NCBI GenBank assembly: GCA_030066755.1
Contig: JASJAX010000025.1
Span: 1 to 32,523 of the forward strand
Length of the DNA: 32,523 nucleotides
Reading direction: 5' to 3'
Origin: Acidimicrobiia bacterium
GTDB lineage: Bacteria > Actinomycetota > Acidimicrobiia > Spongiisociales > UBA5794
In this document: one piece after another, positions 25,077 to 32,523 of the stretch
Layout of the letters: each line of letters opens with the position of its first letter
Position numbering within the stretch: position 1 is the first letter of the stretch
The notes under the pieces: model-generated
Seen by the model: the letters and a program-made list of their open reading frames with translations, nothing else
Told to the model about the DNA's origin: nothing
Database searches by the model: none
Program-made: the position numbers and the translations under genes

Positions 25077-25139
25077 CACCAAGTGCAGATATGCCGAGAA
25101 TCGGACAGTCCCACATCATCACGAGCTCGTGTAAGGGCT

Positions 25140-25195
25140 CGGATCACCTTCGGCTGCACCCGCTGTAGCGCTGACGGCGGTCCGCGTGTGATCCG
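25140..25195. repeat. 8-bp inverted repeat in the right arm of the element
   Basis: CGGATCAC (25140-25147) and GTGATCCG (25188-25195) form a perfect inverted pair around 40 bases. It lies just after the restored relaxase stop (25132-25134), so it may form a terminator-like stem or a protein site. There is no T tract. Confidence 0.4.
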
Positions 25196-25223
25196 CGCGG
25201 CTAGCGCAAGGAGGTGAAAACAG

Positions 25224-25481
25224 ATGAGCGACAACGAGCAAGGACTTTCCGGTCAGAAGATGTTTTTCCGGAATGATGCAAACCAACTGAAACCCCCAGG
25301 ACGGACTTTTAAGCCGATGGTCAGACTCGAGACTGATCACGAGGCCCACGCCGCAGTCGCGTCCACATCGCGTCCACAACAGGACAAGAAACGTCCAGAA
25401 GTGACGCAAGCTAATGAGAGGTTATATCCGTTGTGCCACAGCGGTTATTGTCGAATCGCCAACCCCAACTCAGTCCCCTGA
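25224..25481 (+). CDS. Small hypothetical protein in the right arm
   Basis: This 85-aa open frame is preceded by a near-perfect ribosome binding site (AAGGAGGTGA, 25208-25217) at ideal spacing. That is the best argument that it was or is translated. The N-terminal part (MSDNEQGLSGQKMFFRND) is hydrophilic, with no recognised domain. The second half runs over the candidate integrase arm repeats and ends 2 bp before attR, so the tail may not be the original one. Before the 20-kb insertion it would have followed the relaxase directly. Confidence 0.45.
   Translation: MSDNEQGLSGQKMFFRNDANQLKPPGRTFKPMVRLETDHEAHAAVASTSRPQQDKKRPEVTQANERLYPLCHSGYCRIANPNSVP
25359..25378. repeat. Paired 9-bp direct repeat near attR (candidate integrase arm site)
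   Basis: GCGTCCACA occurs at 25359-25367 and 25370-25378 with the same 11-bp period and orientation as the pair at 180-199. It lies about 105 bp inside attR, while the left pair lies about 72 bp inside attL. Confidence 0.6.
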
Positions 25482-25482
25482 T

Positions 25483-25530
25483 CATCCCTGATAAGGATGA
25501 GGTCCCTGGTTCAAATCCAGGTGGGCCCAC
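25483..25530 (+). repeat. attR: displaced 3' end of tRNA-Ile
   Basis: This 48-bp copy of the tRNA-Ile 3' part contains the anticodon arm, variable region, T arm and acceptor 3' strand. The 5' half is absent, so it is not a tRNA gene. It marks the right end of the element. Its T stem has C-G where the active tRNA has G-C. Confidence 0.93.
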
Positions 25531-25531
25531 G

Positions 25532-25571
25532 GCTGCCTGCAAGGCAGCTCGCAGTTCGTGCAACGAACTGC
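25532..25571. terminator. Two consecutive hairpins immediately after attR
   Basis: Stem GCTGCC/GGCAGC (25532-25548) and stem GCAGTTCG/CGAACTGC (25551-25571) both carry the loop TGCAA. They may be the former terminator of the tRNA gene, left behind with the displaced 3' end. There is no poly-T tract, so function is uncertain. Confidence 0.45.
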
Positions 25572-25651
25572 AGGCACGGACTCAGCTGCGTTCCGTTGGC
25601 ATTTCGTAGCCGAACCGCACGCAGGCGGAGGGCCTTCTATCCTCCCCGCAG

Positions 25652-26425
25652 ATGAGCGATCTACCCGACTACGTACTCAAGAACCGGGCGCACTGGGATG
25701 CACAGGCCGACCAATGGGTTGCCATGGGAGAGCGCGCCTGGCTCGCCGACGAACCGAGTTGGGGTATCTGGAGCATCCCCGAAACGGACCTGCAGCTGCT
25801 ACCCGATGACATGACGGGGATGCGAACCATCGAACTCGGCTGCGGCACCGGTTACGTCTCTGCGTGGATGGCCCGGCGTGGCGCTTCGGTAGTCGGTATC
25901 GACAACTCGGAGCGTCAGCTGGCCACCGCCCGGCGACTGGCCGAAGAGCACGGGGTCGAACTCCACCTCATCCACGGCAACGCCGAGCAGGTCCCGTTTC
26001 CCGACGGCCACTTCGACTTCGCGATCTCCGAGTACGGAGTGGCGATATGGGCCGATCCGTACAAGTGGATTCCCGAGGCCCATCGAGTACTGGCGCCAGG
26101 AGGCGGATTGGTGTTCTTGGGCAATCACCCGCTGGTGATGATCACCCAGCGGCACGACAGCGCCGACCCCGTCGGTACAGAACTGCTTTATCCATACTTC
26201 GGTATGCACCGCATCGATTGGTACGAGGACGGCGATGAGGGGACGGAGTTCAACCTCACGATCTCCGACTGGGTACGCCTGTTCAATGCCGTTGGCTTCG
26301 AGATCGTCGCCTATCACGAACTGCAGTCACCGACCACGGGCGACGAGGTCCGGTTCTATGCCTCGATGGATTGGGCCCACACCTATCCGACCGAGCAAGT
26401 TTGGGTGCTGCGCAAGCGCAGTTGA
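25652..26425 (+). CDS. Class I SAM-dependent methyltransferase
   Basis: This 257-aa protein has motif I ELGCGTGYVSAWMARRG (about residues 57-73), an acidic loop end VVGIDNSERQ, a post-motif GNAEQVPFPDGHFDFAIS and ALAPGGG-like motif VLAPGGGLVF. These define the UbiE/Methyltransf_11 type. The N-terminal NRAHWDAQADQWV is common in such enzymes of actinobacteria. The substrate is unknown. It is the first chromosomal gene beyond attR; an upstream site is weak. Confidence 0.9.
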   Translation: MSDLPDYVLKNRAHWDAQADQWVAMGERAWLADEPSWGIWSIPETDLQLLPDDMTGMRTIELGCGTGYVSAWMARRGASVVGIDNSERQLATARRLAEEHGVELHLIHGNAEQVPFPDGHFDFAISEYGVAIWADPYKWIPEAHRVLAPGGGLVFLGNHPLVMITQRHDSADPVGTELLYPYFGMHRIDWYEDGDEGTEFNLTISDWVRLFNAVGFEIVAYHELQSPTTGDEVRFYASMDWAHTYPTEQVWVLRKRS

Positions 26426-26470
26426 CCCGGCAGCATCCGCGGCCCCGCGCAGATCCGTACACTTCCATAC

Positions 26471-27457
26471 ATGCGAGTCGCCGTCTTCAGCACCAAACCC
26501 TATGACAAACGATTCCTAACGGCAGCCGCCGACGGAACCGATCATCAGCTCGACTTCTACGAGGCCAGGCTCGATCGCACCACCGCGTCCCTTGCGGACG
26601 ACTACGACGTCGTGTGTGCGTTTGTCAACGACGATCTCGGAGCCGCTACTTTGCTCCGGCTCGCCAAGACCGGGCCCAAACTGATTGCACTCCGCAGCGC
26701 CGGTTTCAACCACGTCGACCTGGAGGCTGCCAAGAGCCTCGGCCTACCCGTGGTTCGGGTGCCCGCCTACTCGCCGGACTCGGTCGCGGAGCACACAGTT
26801 GCCCTGATGCTCGCCCTCAATCGCAGAATCCACCGGGCACACGCTCGGGTCCGCGAGGGAAACCTGTCGCTCGATGGTCTGCTCGGTTTCGACCTCGGAG
26901 CCCGCACTGTCGGCATCGTCGGCACTGGCCAGATCGGTGTAGCGGTTGCGAGGATTCTGCAGGGCTTCGGGTGCCGCCTCTTGGGATACGACTTGAGAGA
27001 GAACCCGGACGCAATCGAACTCGGTCTGGAATACGTCGGACTGCGTGATATCTGGGAACAGGCAGACGTGATCAGCTTGCATGCTCCGCTCACTCCCGAG
27101 ACGCACCACCTCGTCGACGCCTCGGCGATCGCCACCATGAAGGACGGTGTGATGCTGGTCAACACCAGCCGCGGTGCCCTCATCGACACTGGGGCGGCCA
27201 TCGAGGGCCTCAAATCCGGCAAGCTCGGCCATCTCGGCCTCGATGTGTACGAGGAGGAGGGTGACCTGTTCTTCGAGGACTTATCCGACACGGTGATTCA
27301 GGATGACACGTTCTCGCGGCTGCTTACATTCCCGAACGTTCTCATCACCGGGCACCAGGCGTTCTTCACCGTTGAAGCGCTCGAGGCCATTGCCCACGAC
27401 ACCATCGCCAACATCACCGCATTCGCCGAGGGCAGACCTTCCGGGAACGAGTTGTAG
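26471..27457 (+). CDS. ldhA: D-lactate dehydrogenase-like 2-hydroxyacid dehydrogenase
   Basis: This 328-aa protein begins [16 protein letters not shown], a start typical of the fermentative D-lactate dehydrogenase branch. The Rossmann motif is [11 protein letters not shown]. Catalytic Arg (NTSRGALID), Glu ([10 protein letters not shown]) and His (ITGHQAFFT) match LdhA rather than phosphoglycerate dehydrogenase. It would reduce pyruvate to D-lactate with NADH. It is distinct from the two island copies and belongs to the chromosomal flank. Confidence 0.88.
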   Translation: MRVAVFSTKPYDKRFLTAAADGTDHQLDFYEARLDRTTASLADDYDVVCAFVNDDLGAATLLRLAKTGPKLIALRSAGFNHVDLEAAKSLGLPVVRVPAYSPDSVAEHTVALMLALNRRIHRAHARVREGNLSLDGLLGFDLGARTVGIVGTGQIGVAVARILQGFGCRLLGYDLRENPDAIELGLEYVGLRDIWEQADVISLHAPLTPETHHLVDASAIATMKDGVMLVNTSRGALIDTGAAIEGLKSGKLGHLGLDVYEEEGDLFFEDLSDTVIQDDTFSRLLTFPNVLITGHQAFFTVEALEAIAHDTIANITAFAEGRPSGNEL

Positions 27458-27463
27458 CCCCGC

Positions 27464-27507
27464 AACGGGCACGGCCCCGTTTCGCAGCCCTCGGGCTGTT
27501 CCTCTTG
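27464..27507 (+). terminator. Double-hairpin terminator after ldhA
   Basis: Stem AACGGG/CCCGTT (27464-27481) is followed by CAGCC-CTCG-GGCTG (27485-27498) and a T-rich stretch. It lies 7 bp after the dehydrogenase stop. Confidence 0.6.
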
Positions 27508-27708
27508 CTGCTCGTTTCAGCAGTCCGCCGCAAGGGCAGCGGACACCCACCTAGACCTTGAAACTAGGGAGCGTCCGACCGGGTCCAAATGGGGCAAGAC
27601 CGGAATAGGCCTACGCCTGGACTGGTTGTTACTGAGAGAAGTATCCTGCCGCCCTCGCGAGCGGCAAGTACGGCGACCATTCCGATGGCGCCAAGCAAAG
27701 GAGCCCCC

Positions 27709-28146
27709 ATGCGGCGACGCATGATGAAATCCAAGATCCATCGGGCAACCGTCACAGATGCCGATCTCAACTACGTTGGATCTATCACTCTCGACGTCGA
27801 TCTGATGAAGCTCGCCGATATTCGCGAGATGGAACAAGTCCACGTTCTCGACATCGATAACGGCAATCGACTCGTCACCTATGCAATCGCCGGCGGCCCC
27901 GGCGATGTATGCCTCAACGGAGCCGCCGCTCGTCTGGTCTCGCCCGGCGACAAGGTGATCGTCATCAGCTACGCCGACTACGACGAGAGCGAGCTTGCCG
28001 AGTACTCGCCGCAGGTAGTACATGTCGACCTGGCGAACCGCCCGGTGCCCGCAGAGATTGCGCAGCGGATGGCCACTACCGAACCCGGACCAATCCTGTA
28101 CGAGGAGTTCCCGGGTGATGACGCTGCAGCGCCGGCGGACAGCTGA
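27709..28146 (+). CDS. panD: Aspartate 1-decarboxylase
   Basis: This 145-aa pyruvoyl enzyme makes beta-alanine from aspartate for pantothenate and CoA. The self-processing site is YVGSI with cleavage between G24 and S25. K9 (KSKIH), NGAAARLV and [10 protein letters not shown] are typical. Length and C-terminal extension fit actinobacterial PanD. ATG 27709 has AAAGGAG upstream; the longer frame from 27589 has no such support. It stands alone, without panB or panC in view. Confidence 0.95.
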   Translation: MRRRMMKSKIHRATVTDADLNYVGSITLDVDLMKLADIREMEQVHVLDIDNGNRLVTYAIAGGPGDVCLNGAAARLVSPGDKVIVISYADYDESELAEYSPQVVHVDLANRPVPAEIAQRMATTEPGPILYEEFPGDDAAAPADS

Positions 28147-28152
28147 GGTCTA

Positions 28153-29169
28153 TCAACTCCCCGCGGGATTCTTGGCAAACTGAGCCGCTATCAGCAGGAT
28201 CCGTCGGGTCTCTGGATGGTTCGGCAACAGCGCGGGCCACACGTGATACATGTCGGGCGCAATGTGCAGCGTCGCAGCACACCCTTCTCGCTTCGCAGCA
28301 TCGACGAGCCGAACCGCATCGTCCCTGATCATCTCGCGGCCCCCGGCAACGACCAGGAGAGGCGGTACCCCCGTATACCGGCCGTGGAGGGGCGATGCAT
28401 AGGGGTCACGCGGGTCATGATTGCCGAGATAGAGCTTATTTGCGCCGACGCCTACCAAAGCCCCCGGGAGGTAGTCCGTCGCACGATTCTCCGCCAGTGA
28501 GTAGGCGGTGTGTTCCAGATCGGCGTATGGAGAGAAAAGGATGCCGCCGGCGGGCAACGGTTCGTTGGTATCACGCAACCGCAGCAGCAGTGCCGCCGCC
28601 AGGCCACCACCGGCACTATCTCCTGCGACGAACAGCCTTTCCGGCTCAACGCCTTCCGCAAGCAATCCCTTGTAGACCGCCATCGCATCATCGAGGGCCG
28701 CCGGAAACTTGTGTTTGGGAGCGAGGCGGTAGTTCGGCACAAATGCTTCAGCCCCCAGTGCCCATGCCAGCCGTGCTACCCAGCGGCGATGTGTTGCGGC
28801 GCTACCTGCCAAATAGCCTCCGCCATGCAGGTATAGGAGAGTTGGCCGTGACCTCGCATCGATCGCACCGACCGCATGCTCGATCTTCTCGACCCCGATC
28901 CCGCTCATGTTGAGTGATCGCAGCTCGAGCACCTTGCGGAGCGCACGCGGCAGCGGCGGATCGATGTTCTCTTCGATCCGAGAACGGGCGCGGGGGTCAG
29001 GGCTGCTGCGAGCTGCGTCGAGAAAAGCCCGTAACGCCACCATCCGCAGCTCCACCTGCCAGGCCCAGCCGGCCACTGCCGGTCCAAAACGGAGCCGGTG
29101 CCAGATGCGGCGAAGCACAGCCCACACCACAGAAAGCACAATGCGCAGCGTGATCAGGCCGCCTCTCAT
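28153..29169 (-). CDS. Alpha/beta-hydrolase of the hormone-sensitive lipase family
   Basis: This 338-aa esterase has the oxyanion-hole motif LHGGGYL (HGGG at 115-118) and the nucleophile elbow GDSAGG with Ser185. A C-terminal DMYHVWP supplies the catalytic His, and MIRDDA probably the Asp. The N-terminal 25 residues are hydrophobic and basic and may anchor the protein to the membrane. Members hydrolyse short-chain esters or lipids. It converges on panD with a 6-bp gap. Confidence 0.88.
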   Translation of the reverse strand: MRGGLITLRIVLSVVWAVLRRIWHRLRFGPAVAGWAWQVELRMVALRAFLDAARSSPDPRARSRIEENIDPPLPRALRKVLELRSLNMSGIGVEKIEHAVGAIDARSRPTLLYLHGGGYLAGSAATHRRWVARLAWALGAEAFVPNYRLAPKHKFPAALDDAMAVYKGLLAEGVEPERLFVAGDSAGGGLAAALLLRLRDTNEPLPAGGILFSPYADLEHTAYSLAENRATDYLPGALVGVGANKLYLGNHDPRDPYASPLHGRYTGVPPLLVVAGGREMIRDDAVRLVDAAKREGCAATLHIAPDMYHVWPALLPNHPETRRILLIAAQFAKNPAGS

Positions 29170-29212
29170 GCACCCAAGTTACGCAGGTAGCGGCGGACAG
29201 CCAAGCTGAGAA

Positions 29213-30277
29213 TCACACGTCGAGGAGCGTCTCCTCAAAGGCGCCACCTTCTCCCTCGGATGACCGCTCCGACGGGCCAAAGAATCCGTGGCCGAAGCCT
29301 TCGTGACCGCGGCCCCACCGACCGAAGTCGGGGAGCTCGCCGGAGTCGAGTTCGAGCCGATGCAGACCAAAGGGAAACGCACCGAGCTCAATGCTCTCGA
29401 TCAGGTCCTTGATGCGATCTGCCTGGTCCTCCGTCAGTTCCCCTTGCTCGACAAGCTCGTTGATCTTGGCGAGCGCCTGCTCACGGGCGTCCGCGAGAAG
29501 CGACTCGAGGTCAGTCCCGAGCTCCTGCAGGGCCTCGTCGAGGCTCATGCCCGACCGCAGCAGCTCGAGCAACTCATCAAGATCGATATCGAGATCTTCG
29601 GTGAGGCCCCTCAGGTCTTCGTCAAATCGCTCAAACGGTCCGAAGCGGAACTCGAAACCCTCGGGTGGAGGACCAAACTCAAACCCGTCGGAGCCGAACG
29701 GGAAATCCTCGGGGAGTTCAAAGTCCTCCGGCAACTCCAACCACTCCGGCAACGCACCAAACCCGAACCCGTCGGAGCCGAACGGGAAATCCTCGGGGAG
29801 TTCAAAGTCCTCCGGCAACTCCAACCACTCCGGCAACGCACCAAAGCCAAACCCGTCGGAGCCAAACCGGAAGCCGCGCTCCAGGAAGGGGAACCTCTCG
29901 GGCAGGGAGAACTTCTCTACTCGATCGCGGGCTCGGTCCGCTTGCTCCTCGGTCAGAGCACCGGACTCAACCGCCTCCTCGATAGCAGCGTTGGCAAGCT
30001 CCTTGATCTCGTCGACGAGCGGCGCCACGTCGTCCCGGAGCTCTTCCAAGAGCCTGGCCAGGTCGTCATCCGGGGCATCCTCGGTGGGTTGGACCTCATT
30101 CTCCAGCAGATCCTGGACGTAGCCGAAGACTCGCGTGAGTGCGTCGCCGTCCTCTGCGGTATCCGGCTCTTCGCTTTCCTGAGCCAGAGCGAACGAGGCG
30201 CCTACCAGCAACCCCGCCATCAGTACCGCACCCCCCATCGCAGCAGCCAGGGAGGTGCGCAGGTTCTTGGTGTTCAT
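29213..30277 (-). CDS. Secreted acidic protein with tandem 28-residue repeats
   Basis: This 354-aa protein has a signal peptide (basic MNTKNLRTS, hydrophobic core, cleavage near ALAQ). Acidic, coiled-coil-like helices (about 35-125, 245-305) flank a central block of two full 28-residue repeats and a third partial copy, built on FGSDGFGFGALPEWL and ELPEDFELPEDFP. The repeats are nearly identical in DNA (84-bp period from 29687). The C-terminus is Gly/His/Phe-rich. No family was recognised. It is likely exported to the envelope or medium; function unknown. Confidence 0.8.
   Translation of the reverse strand: MNTKNLRTSLAAAMGGAVLMAGLLVGASFALAQESEEPDTAEDGDALTRVFGYVQDLLENEVQPTEDAPDDDLARLLEELRDDVAPLVDEIKELANAAIEEAVESGALTEEQADRARDRVEKFSLPERFPFLERGFRFGSDGFGFGALPEWLELPEDFELPEDFPFGSDGFGFGALPEWLELPEDFELPEDFPFGSDGFEFGPPPEGFEFRFGPFERFDEDLRGLTEDLDIDLDELLELLRSGMSLDEALQELGTDLESLLADAREQALAKINELVEQGELTEDQADRIKDLIESIELGAFPFGLHRLELDSGELPDFGRWGRGHEGFGHGFFGPSERSSEGEGGAFEETLLDV
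29687..29900. repeat. 84-bp tandem repeat in the secreted-protein gene
   Basis: Units start at 29687, 29771 and 29855. The first two are almost identical and the third is partial. The period is a multiple of three, so copy-number change by slippage or recombination keeps the reading frame. Confidence 0.85.
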
Positions 30278-30412
30278 TCAGTCAATCCCTTCGACCAGGA
30301 CCTTCGACCGCACTTTCGTTCATGGTATTAAGCGGCGGCCGCGAGTTGCCTAAGAATCAGCTGAGAATCGCGCCCGGCTAACCAAGCGCCCCGGCTCGCC
30401 GACAGGGAATGC

Positions 30413-31720
30413 GTGAACAAGTCAGAGCTGCGCGCATTCTTGGGGACGGAGCGCCCCTCGATCGACCTTGCTGCGTACAACACGGTGTACCGCCGCACCC
30501 GATTGGCGGTCAGCGTGTTGTTGGCGGTGACCACATCTGCGCTCGGCCACCGCTTCGAGCACCGGTCCCTGGTGGTCGCGGGCATCGCCCTCAGCTGCGT
30601 GCTCATCGTCTCCCATGCGTATGCGCGCCCCCGCGCCGGGCTTCTGGAGATGGTCACCTGGGACACCCTCCTGTACCTCACCATGGCAATCCTGGTCGAC
30701 CTACCTGAGGTCGTGCTGTTTGTCGTGCTGGCGCAGTCGTTCTTTGTGTTCTTCTTCGTTCCGGTGCACCGAGCCATCTGGGCAATGGCTCTCTATACGA
30801 TGTCGGGGCTCGCGGTCACGGTCGCCACCATCGTCTTCGAACTGCAGCAGCGCTCCGGGACGGAAACCGCCGCACTAGTGGTCGTCGTGACCTTCCTGAC
30901 GATGCTTCCCGTTTCGTGGGTATTGCTGCGCGCCACAGCCGAGTTGCTGCGGCAGCGGGTCCAGAAGGAGGGGCTACTGCGGGAGAAGGACGAGTTGCTG
31001 GCGGACAAGGACCGCTTCGTCGCCAGTATCAGCCATGAACTGCGCACCCCATTGACAGCGGTTGTCGGGCTTGCCCACACGCTCCACGAGGCGAACGGAT
31101 CGCTGCCTGCAGCGGAGGAGCAGGAGTTCATCGGAATCCTCGTCGAACAAAGCGAAGAAGTCGCCGCCATCGTCGACGACCTCCTGGTGGCGGCCCGCGC
31201 CCAAACGGGACACCTGTCGATGGTGATCGAAAACGTGGACTTGATCGACGAGGTCACCGCCACCATTCCCCCAGACATCCCGGTCGCAGTTGATGACACC
31301 GGACGACGGCAGGTCCTCGGAGATCCGATTCGAGTCCGCCAGATCCTGCGCAATCTCATAAGCAACGCAGACCGCTACGGCGGAGGCAACATCCGTGTTG
31401 TTATCTCATCCTCAGGAGCCGTGGGCAGGGTCGAGGTCTGGGACGACGGCGATCCGATTCCCTCGGAGGAAGCCGAACTGATATTCACCGCATATGGCAG
31501 GGCTCACGACAGACCCGGCCAAACAGACTCGGTAGGTCTCGGCCTAACCGTGAGCCGCCAATTGGCACAGCTCATGGGCGGCGACGTCACCCATGTCCGC
31601 AATGATGGATGGACCGTCTTCAGCCTCAGCCTCCCGGCCGGAACTGCAGGAGCCACCGAGGCCATCAAGGCCTCCCCAGAAACGGCCCGGCTGGCCCACC
31701 GCGCCCTCGCCCGTCGATGA
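30413..31720 (+). CDS. Membrane-bound sensor histidine kinase
   Basis: This is a 435-aa kinase with GTG start. The N-terminal ~175 residues form about six membrane helices without a periplasmic domain. A short coiled linker (180-200) leads to the HisKA H-box ISHELRTPL with phosphorylated His208. The HATPase domain has the N-box RNLISNADRYGG and the G-box DSVGLGLTVSRQL. No response regulator is in view. The stimulus is unknown. A second kinase begins 116 bp downstream on the same strand. Confidence 0.92.
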   Translation: MNKSELRAFLGTERPSIDLAAYNTVYRRTRLAVSVLLAVTTSALGHRFEHRSLVVAGIALSCVLIVSHAYARPRAGLLEMVTWDTLLYLTMAILVDLPEVVLFVVLAQSFFVFFFVPVHRAIWAMALYTMSGLAVTVATIVFELQQRSGTETAALVVVVTFLTMLPVSWVLLRATAELLRQRVQKEGLLREKDELLADKDRFVASISHELRTPLTAVVGLAHTLHEANGSLPAAEEQEFIGILVEQSEEVAAIVDDLLVAARAQTGHLSMVIENVDLIDEVTATIPPDIPVAVDDTGRRQVLGDPIRVRQILRNLISNADRYGGGNIRVVISSSGAVGRVEVWDDGDPIPSEEAELIFTAYGRAHDRPGQTDSVGLGLTVSRQLAQLMGGDVTHVRNDGWTVFSLSLPAGTAGATEAIKASPETARLAHRALARR

Positions 31721-31836
31721 CGCTGCCTTACCGATGGCAGTCGACGGCCGACAGTGATGAGGAGCCGACGAGGGGTCCTGTGGGGACACCAGGGATATCC
31801 AATGCCTGGTTCGGTCACGCAAGGAGCTGATCCAAC
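31721..31836. other. Intergenic region between the two kinases
   Basis: No gene was recognised here. A ribosome binding site (AAGGAG, 31821-31826) for the next gene is at its right end. Confidence 0.5.
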
Positions 31837-32523
31837 ATGCACGATCAAGCTGCCGAGACGCCGGCAGGTAGCGAACCACCCGACGAGCGGTCCTGCTCCA
31901 ACCGACAGCGGTGCATTCAGATCCGCTGGCTGATAGGCGGCGTCGTGTTTGGAGCGATGTTTCCCCTCATCGGTTGGCTTGCAGCCGGTGCGGCCTCCTC
32001 GGGAGCCGGTGCCGCTCATCGCTCCCAGCCGGTCCTCTACATAGTTGATCTAGCGCCATTCGTCTTGGGTTTTACGGGCTATGCCATCGGTCACTTCCAC
32101 GCCCGGCTCGTTCGCATCCGACAGTCGATCGAGCAGACGGTGGAACAACGAACCGCTGAGCTGCAGACGGCGCTCAACGAGTTGTCGACGACCCAGGCGG
32201 AGCTCCTCAACGCACAAAAGCTCGAAGCCATCGGTGGCCTCGCAGCCGGAATCGCCCATGAGATCAACACTCCGATCCAGTATGTCAGCGACAACACCCG
32301 CTTCGTAGAGGAATCACTGCAGGACCTGCTGGCATTGGCCGAAGCCTCCTCCCATCTCGCCGATGCCGTACGCGATGTGAGCGAGGTTGCCGGGTTGATG
32401 GAGTCCTACAACGACATCGCCAAGAAGGCCGATGTCGACTTCCTGACGGAGGAGATCCCGGGCGCCCTCGAGGAGAGTTTGGAGGGCATCGAGCAGGTTG
32501 CCTCGATTGTGAAGGCACTGAAG
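31837..32523 (+). CDS. Sensor histidine kinase, N-terminal part (runs off window)
   Basis: 229 codons are visible and remain open to the window end. The start ATG has AAGGAG about 10 bp upstream. Two hydrophobic segments (about 30-55 and 66-85) flank a short outer loop. Then comes a coiled coil with SIEQTVEQRTAELQ, and a HisKA-type H-box, GGLAAGIAHEINTPIQYV, with His141. The sequence around this His (HEINTPIQ) is typical of complex two-component kinases rather than OmpR-type partners. The ATPase domain lies outside the window. Confidence 0.9.
   Translation, partial: MHDQAAETPAGSEPPDERSCSNRQRCIQIRWLIGGVVFGAMFPLIGWLAAGAASSGAGAAHRSQPVLYIVDLAPFVLGFTGYAIGHFHARLVRIRQSIEQTVEQRTAELQTALNELSTTQAELLNAQKLEAIGGLAAGIAHEINTPIQYVSDNTRFVEESLQDLLALAEASSHLADAVRDVSEVAGLMESYNDIAKKADVDFLTEEIPGALEESLEGIEQVASIVKALK

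Larger units (their letters stand above)
4649..25114. mobile_element. IS256-bounded 20-kb insertion carrying the sugar island
   Basis: The left end (from 4649, GTGGGAGTGTCAGA) and the reverse complement of the right end (from 25114, GTGGGACTGTCCGA) match at 12 of 14 positions and then share CGG, like IS256-family terminal inverted repeats. Both sides are flanked by ATCATC (4643-4648 and 25115-25120). IS256 transposase N-terminal remnants lie just inside the left end and C-terminal remnants just inside the right end. Joining the outer flanks restores an open relaxase tail. IS256 elements usually make 8-9 bp duplications, so the 6-7 bp seen here may have decayed or my end may be off by a base or two. 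Confidence 0.7.
61..25530. mobile_element. Integrated mobilizable element in tRNA-Ile, about 25.5 kb
   Basis: The element is delimited by tRNA 3'-end direct repeats. It carries a tyrosine integrase and an excisionase-like protein next to attL, then a MobF relaxase-helicase. No coupling ATPase, VirB4-like ATPase, FtsK/Tra translocase or replication initiator was recognised, so it reads as a mobilizable rather than self-transferring element. About 20 kb of its length is a secondary insertion (4649-25114) carrying sugar-catabolism genes. Without that insert the backbone would be only about 5 kb. Confidence 0.9.

Noticed and set aside
25483-25530. A second tRNA-Ile gene
   Set aside because: Only the 3' part (anticodon arm onward) is present; the 5' acceptor strand and D arm are missing. 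It is an attachment-site remnant.
29288-30331. 347-codon plus-strand open frame
   Set aside because: It is antisense to the repeat protein, which has a signal peptide and coherent repeats on the other strand.
1-32523. CRISPR array, toxin-antitoxin or restriction defence system
   Set aside because: No spaced repeat array or recognisable defence gene was seen on either strand; the 84-bp repeats are coding and contiguous.

Overview
The window is high-GC and looks actinobacterial: MobF/TraA-type relaxase, TTG/GTG starts, CUT1 sugar ABC permeases, panD, Gly/Asp-rich secreted proteins. I cannot name a genus. About 25.4 kb is accessory DNA in a tRNA-Ile gene; the last 7 kb reads as ordinary chromosome.

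The accessory region is nested. (1) The outer layer is an integrated mobilizable element in tRNA-Ile(GAT). The tRNA gene is at 33-107 and a second copy of its 3' end lies at 25483-25530. The left arm carries a tyrosine integrase, an excisionase-like HTH protein and a MobF relaxase-helicase. No coupling protein or type IV secretion genes are visible, so transfer would need help. (2) Inside it, a 20-kb segment (4649-25114) is bounded by inverted ends resembling IS256-family termini. It interrupts the last codons of the relaxase. The relaxase frame resumes beyond the right end with a few codons and a stop, so the pre-insertion gene can be reconstructed. N-terminal transposase remnants lie at the left end and C-terminal remnants at the right. 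(3) Inside that segment is a sugar or sugar-acid catabolic island (5439-23211). (4) An IS110-family element (about 23397-24848) sits in the right-hand IS256 remnant; its transposase has an in-frame stop.

The island has two convergent operons plus a shikimate-dehydrogenase-like gene divergent from the first. The rightward operon (6473-14142) encodes a DeoC-type aldolase, FGGY kinase, acetoacetate-decarboxylase-family protein, cupin phosphoglucose isomerase, second FGGY kinase, D-2-hydroxyacid dehydrogenase, KDPG-type aldolase and a phosphotriesterase-family hydrolase/lactonase. The leftward operon (22311-14185) encodes a second hydroxyacid dehydrogenase, a sugar-binding lipoprotein, two permeases, a 67-aa membrane protein, a royal-jelly/SMP-30-like protein, a third FGGY kinase and a DapA/NanA-type aldolase. 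A GntR/UTRA regulator (22444-23211) lies just upstream. Three kinases, three unrelated aldolase folds and two candidate lactonases suggest import and breakdown of one or more unusual sugars or aldonates. The substrate cannot be read from sequence, and no transporter ATPase or sugar-acid dehydratase is encoded here.

Right of the element are a methyltransferase, an LdhA-like dehydrogenase, panD, an HSL-family esterase, a repeat-containing secreted protein, a histidine kinase, and a second sensor kinase running off the window end.
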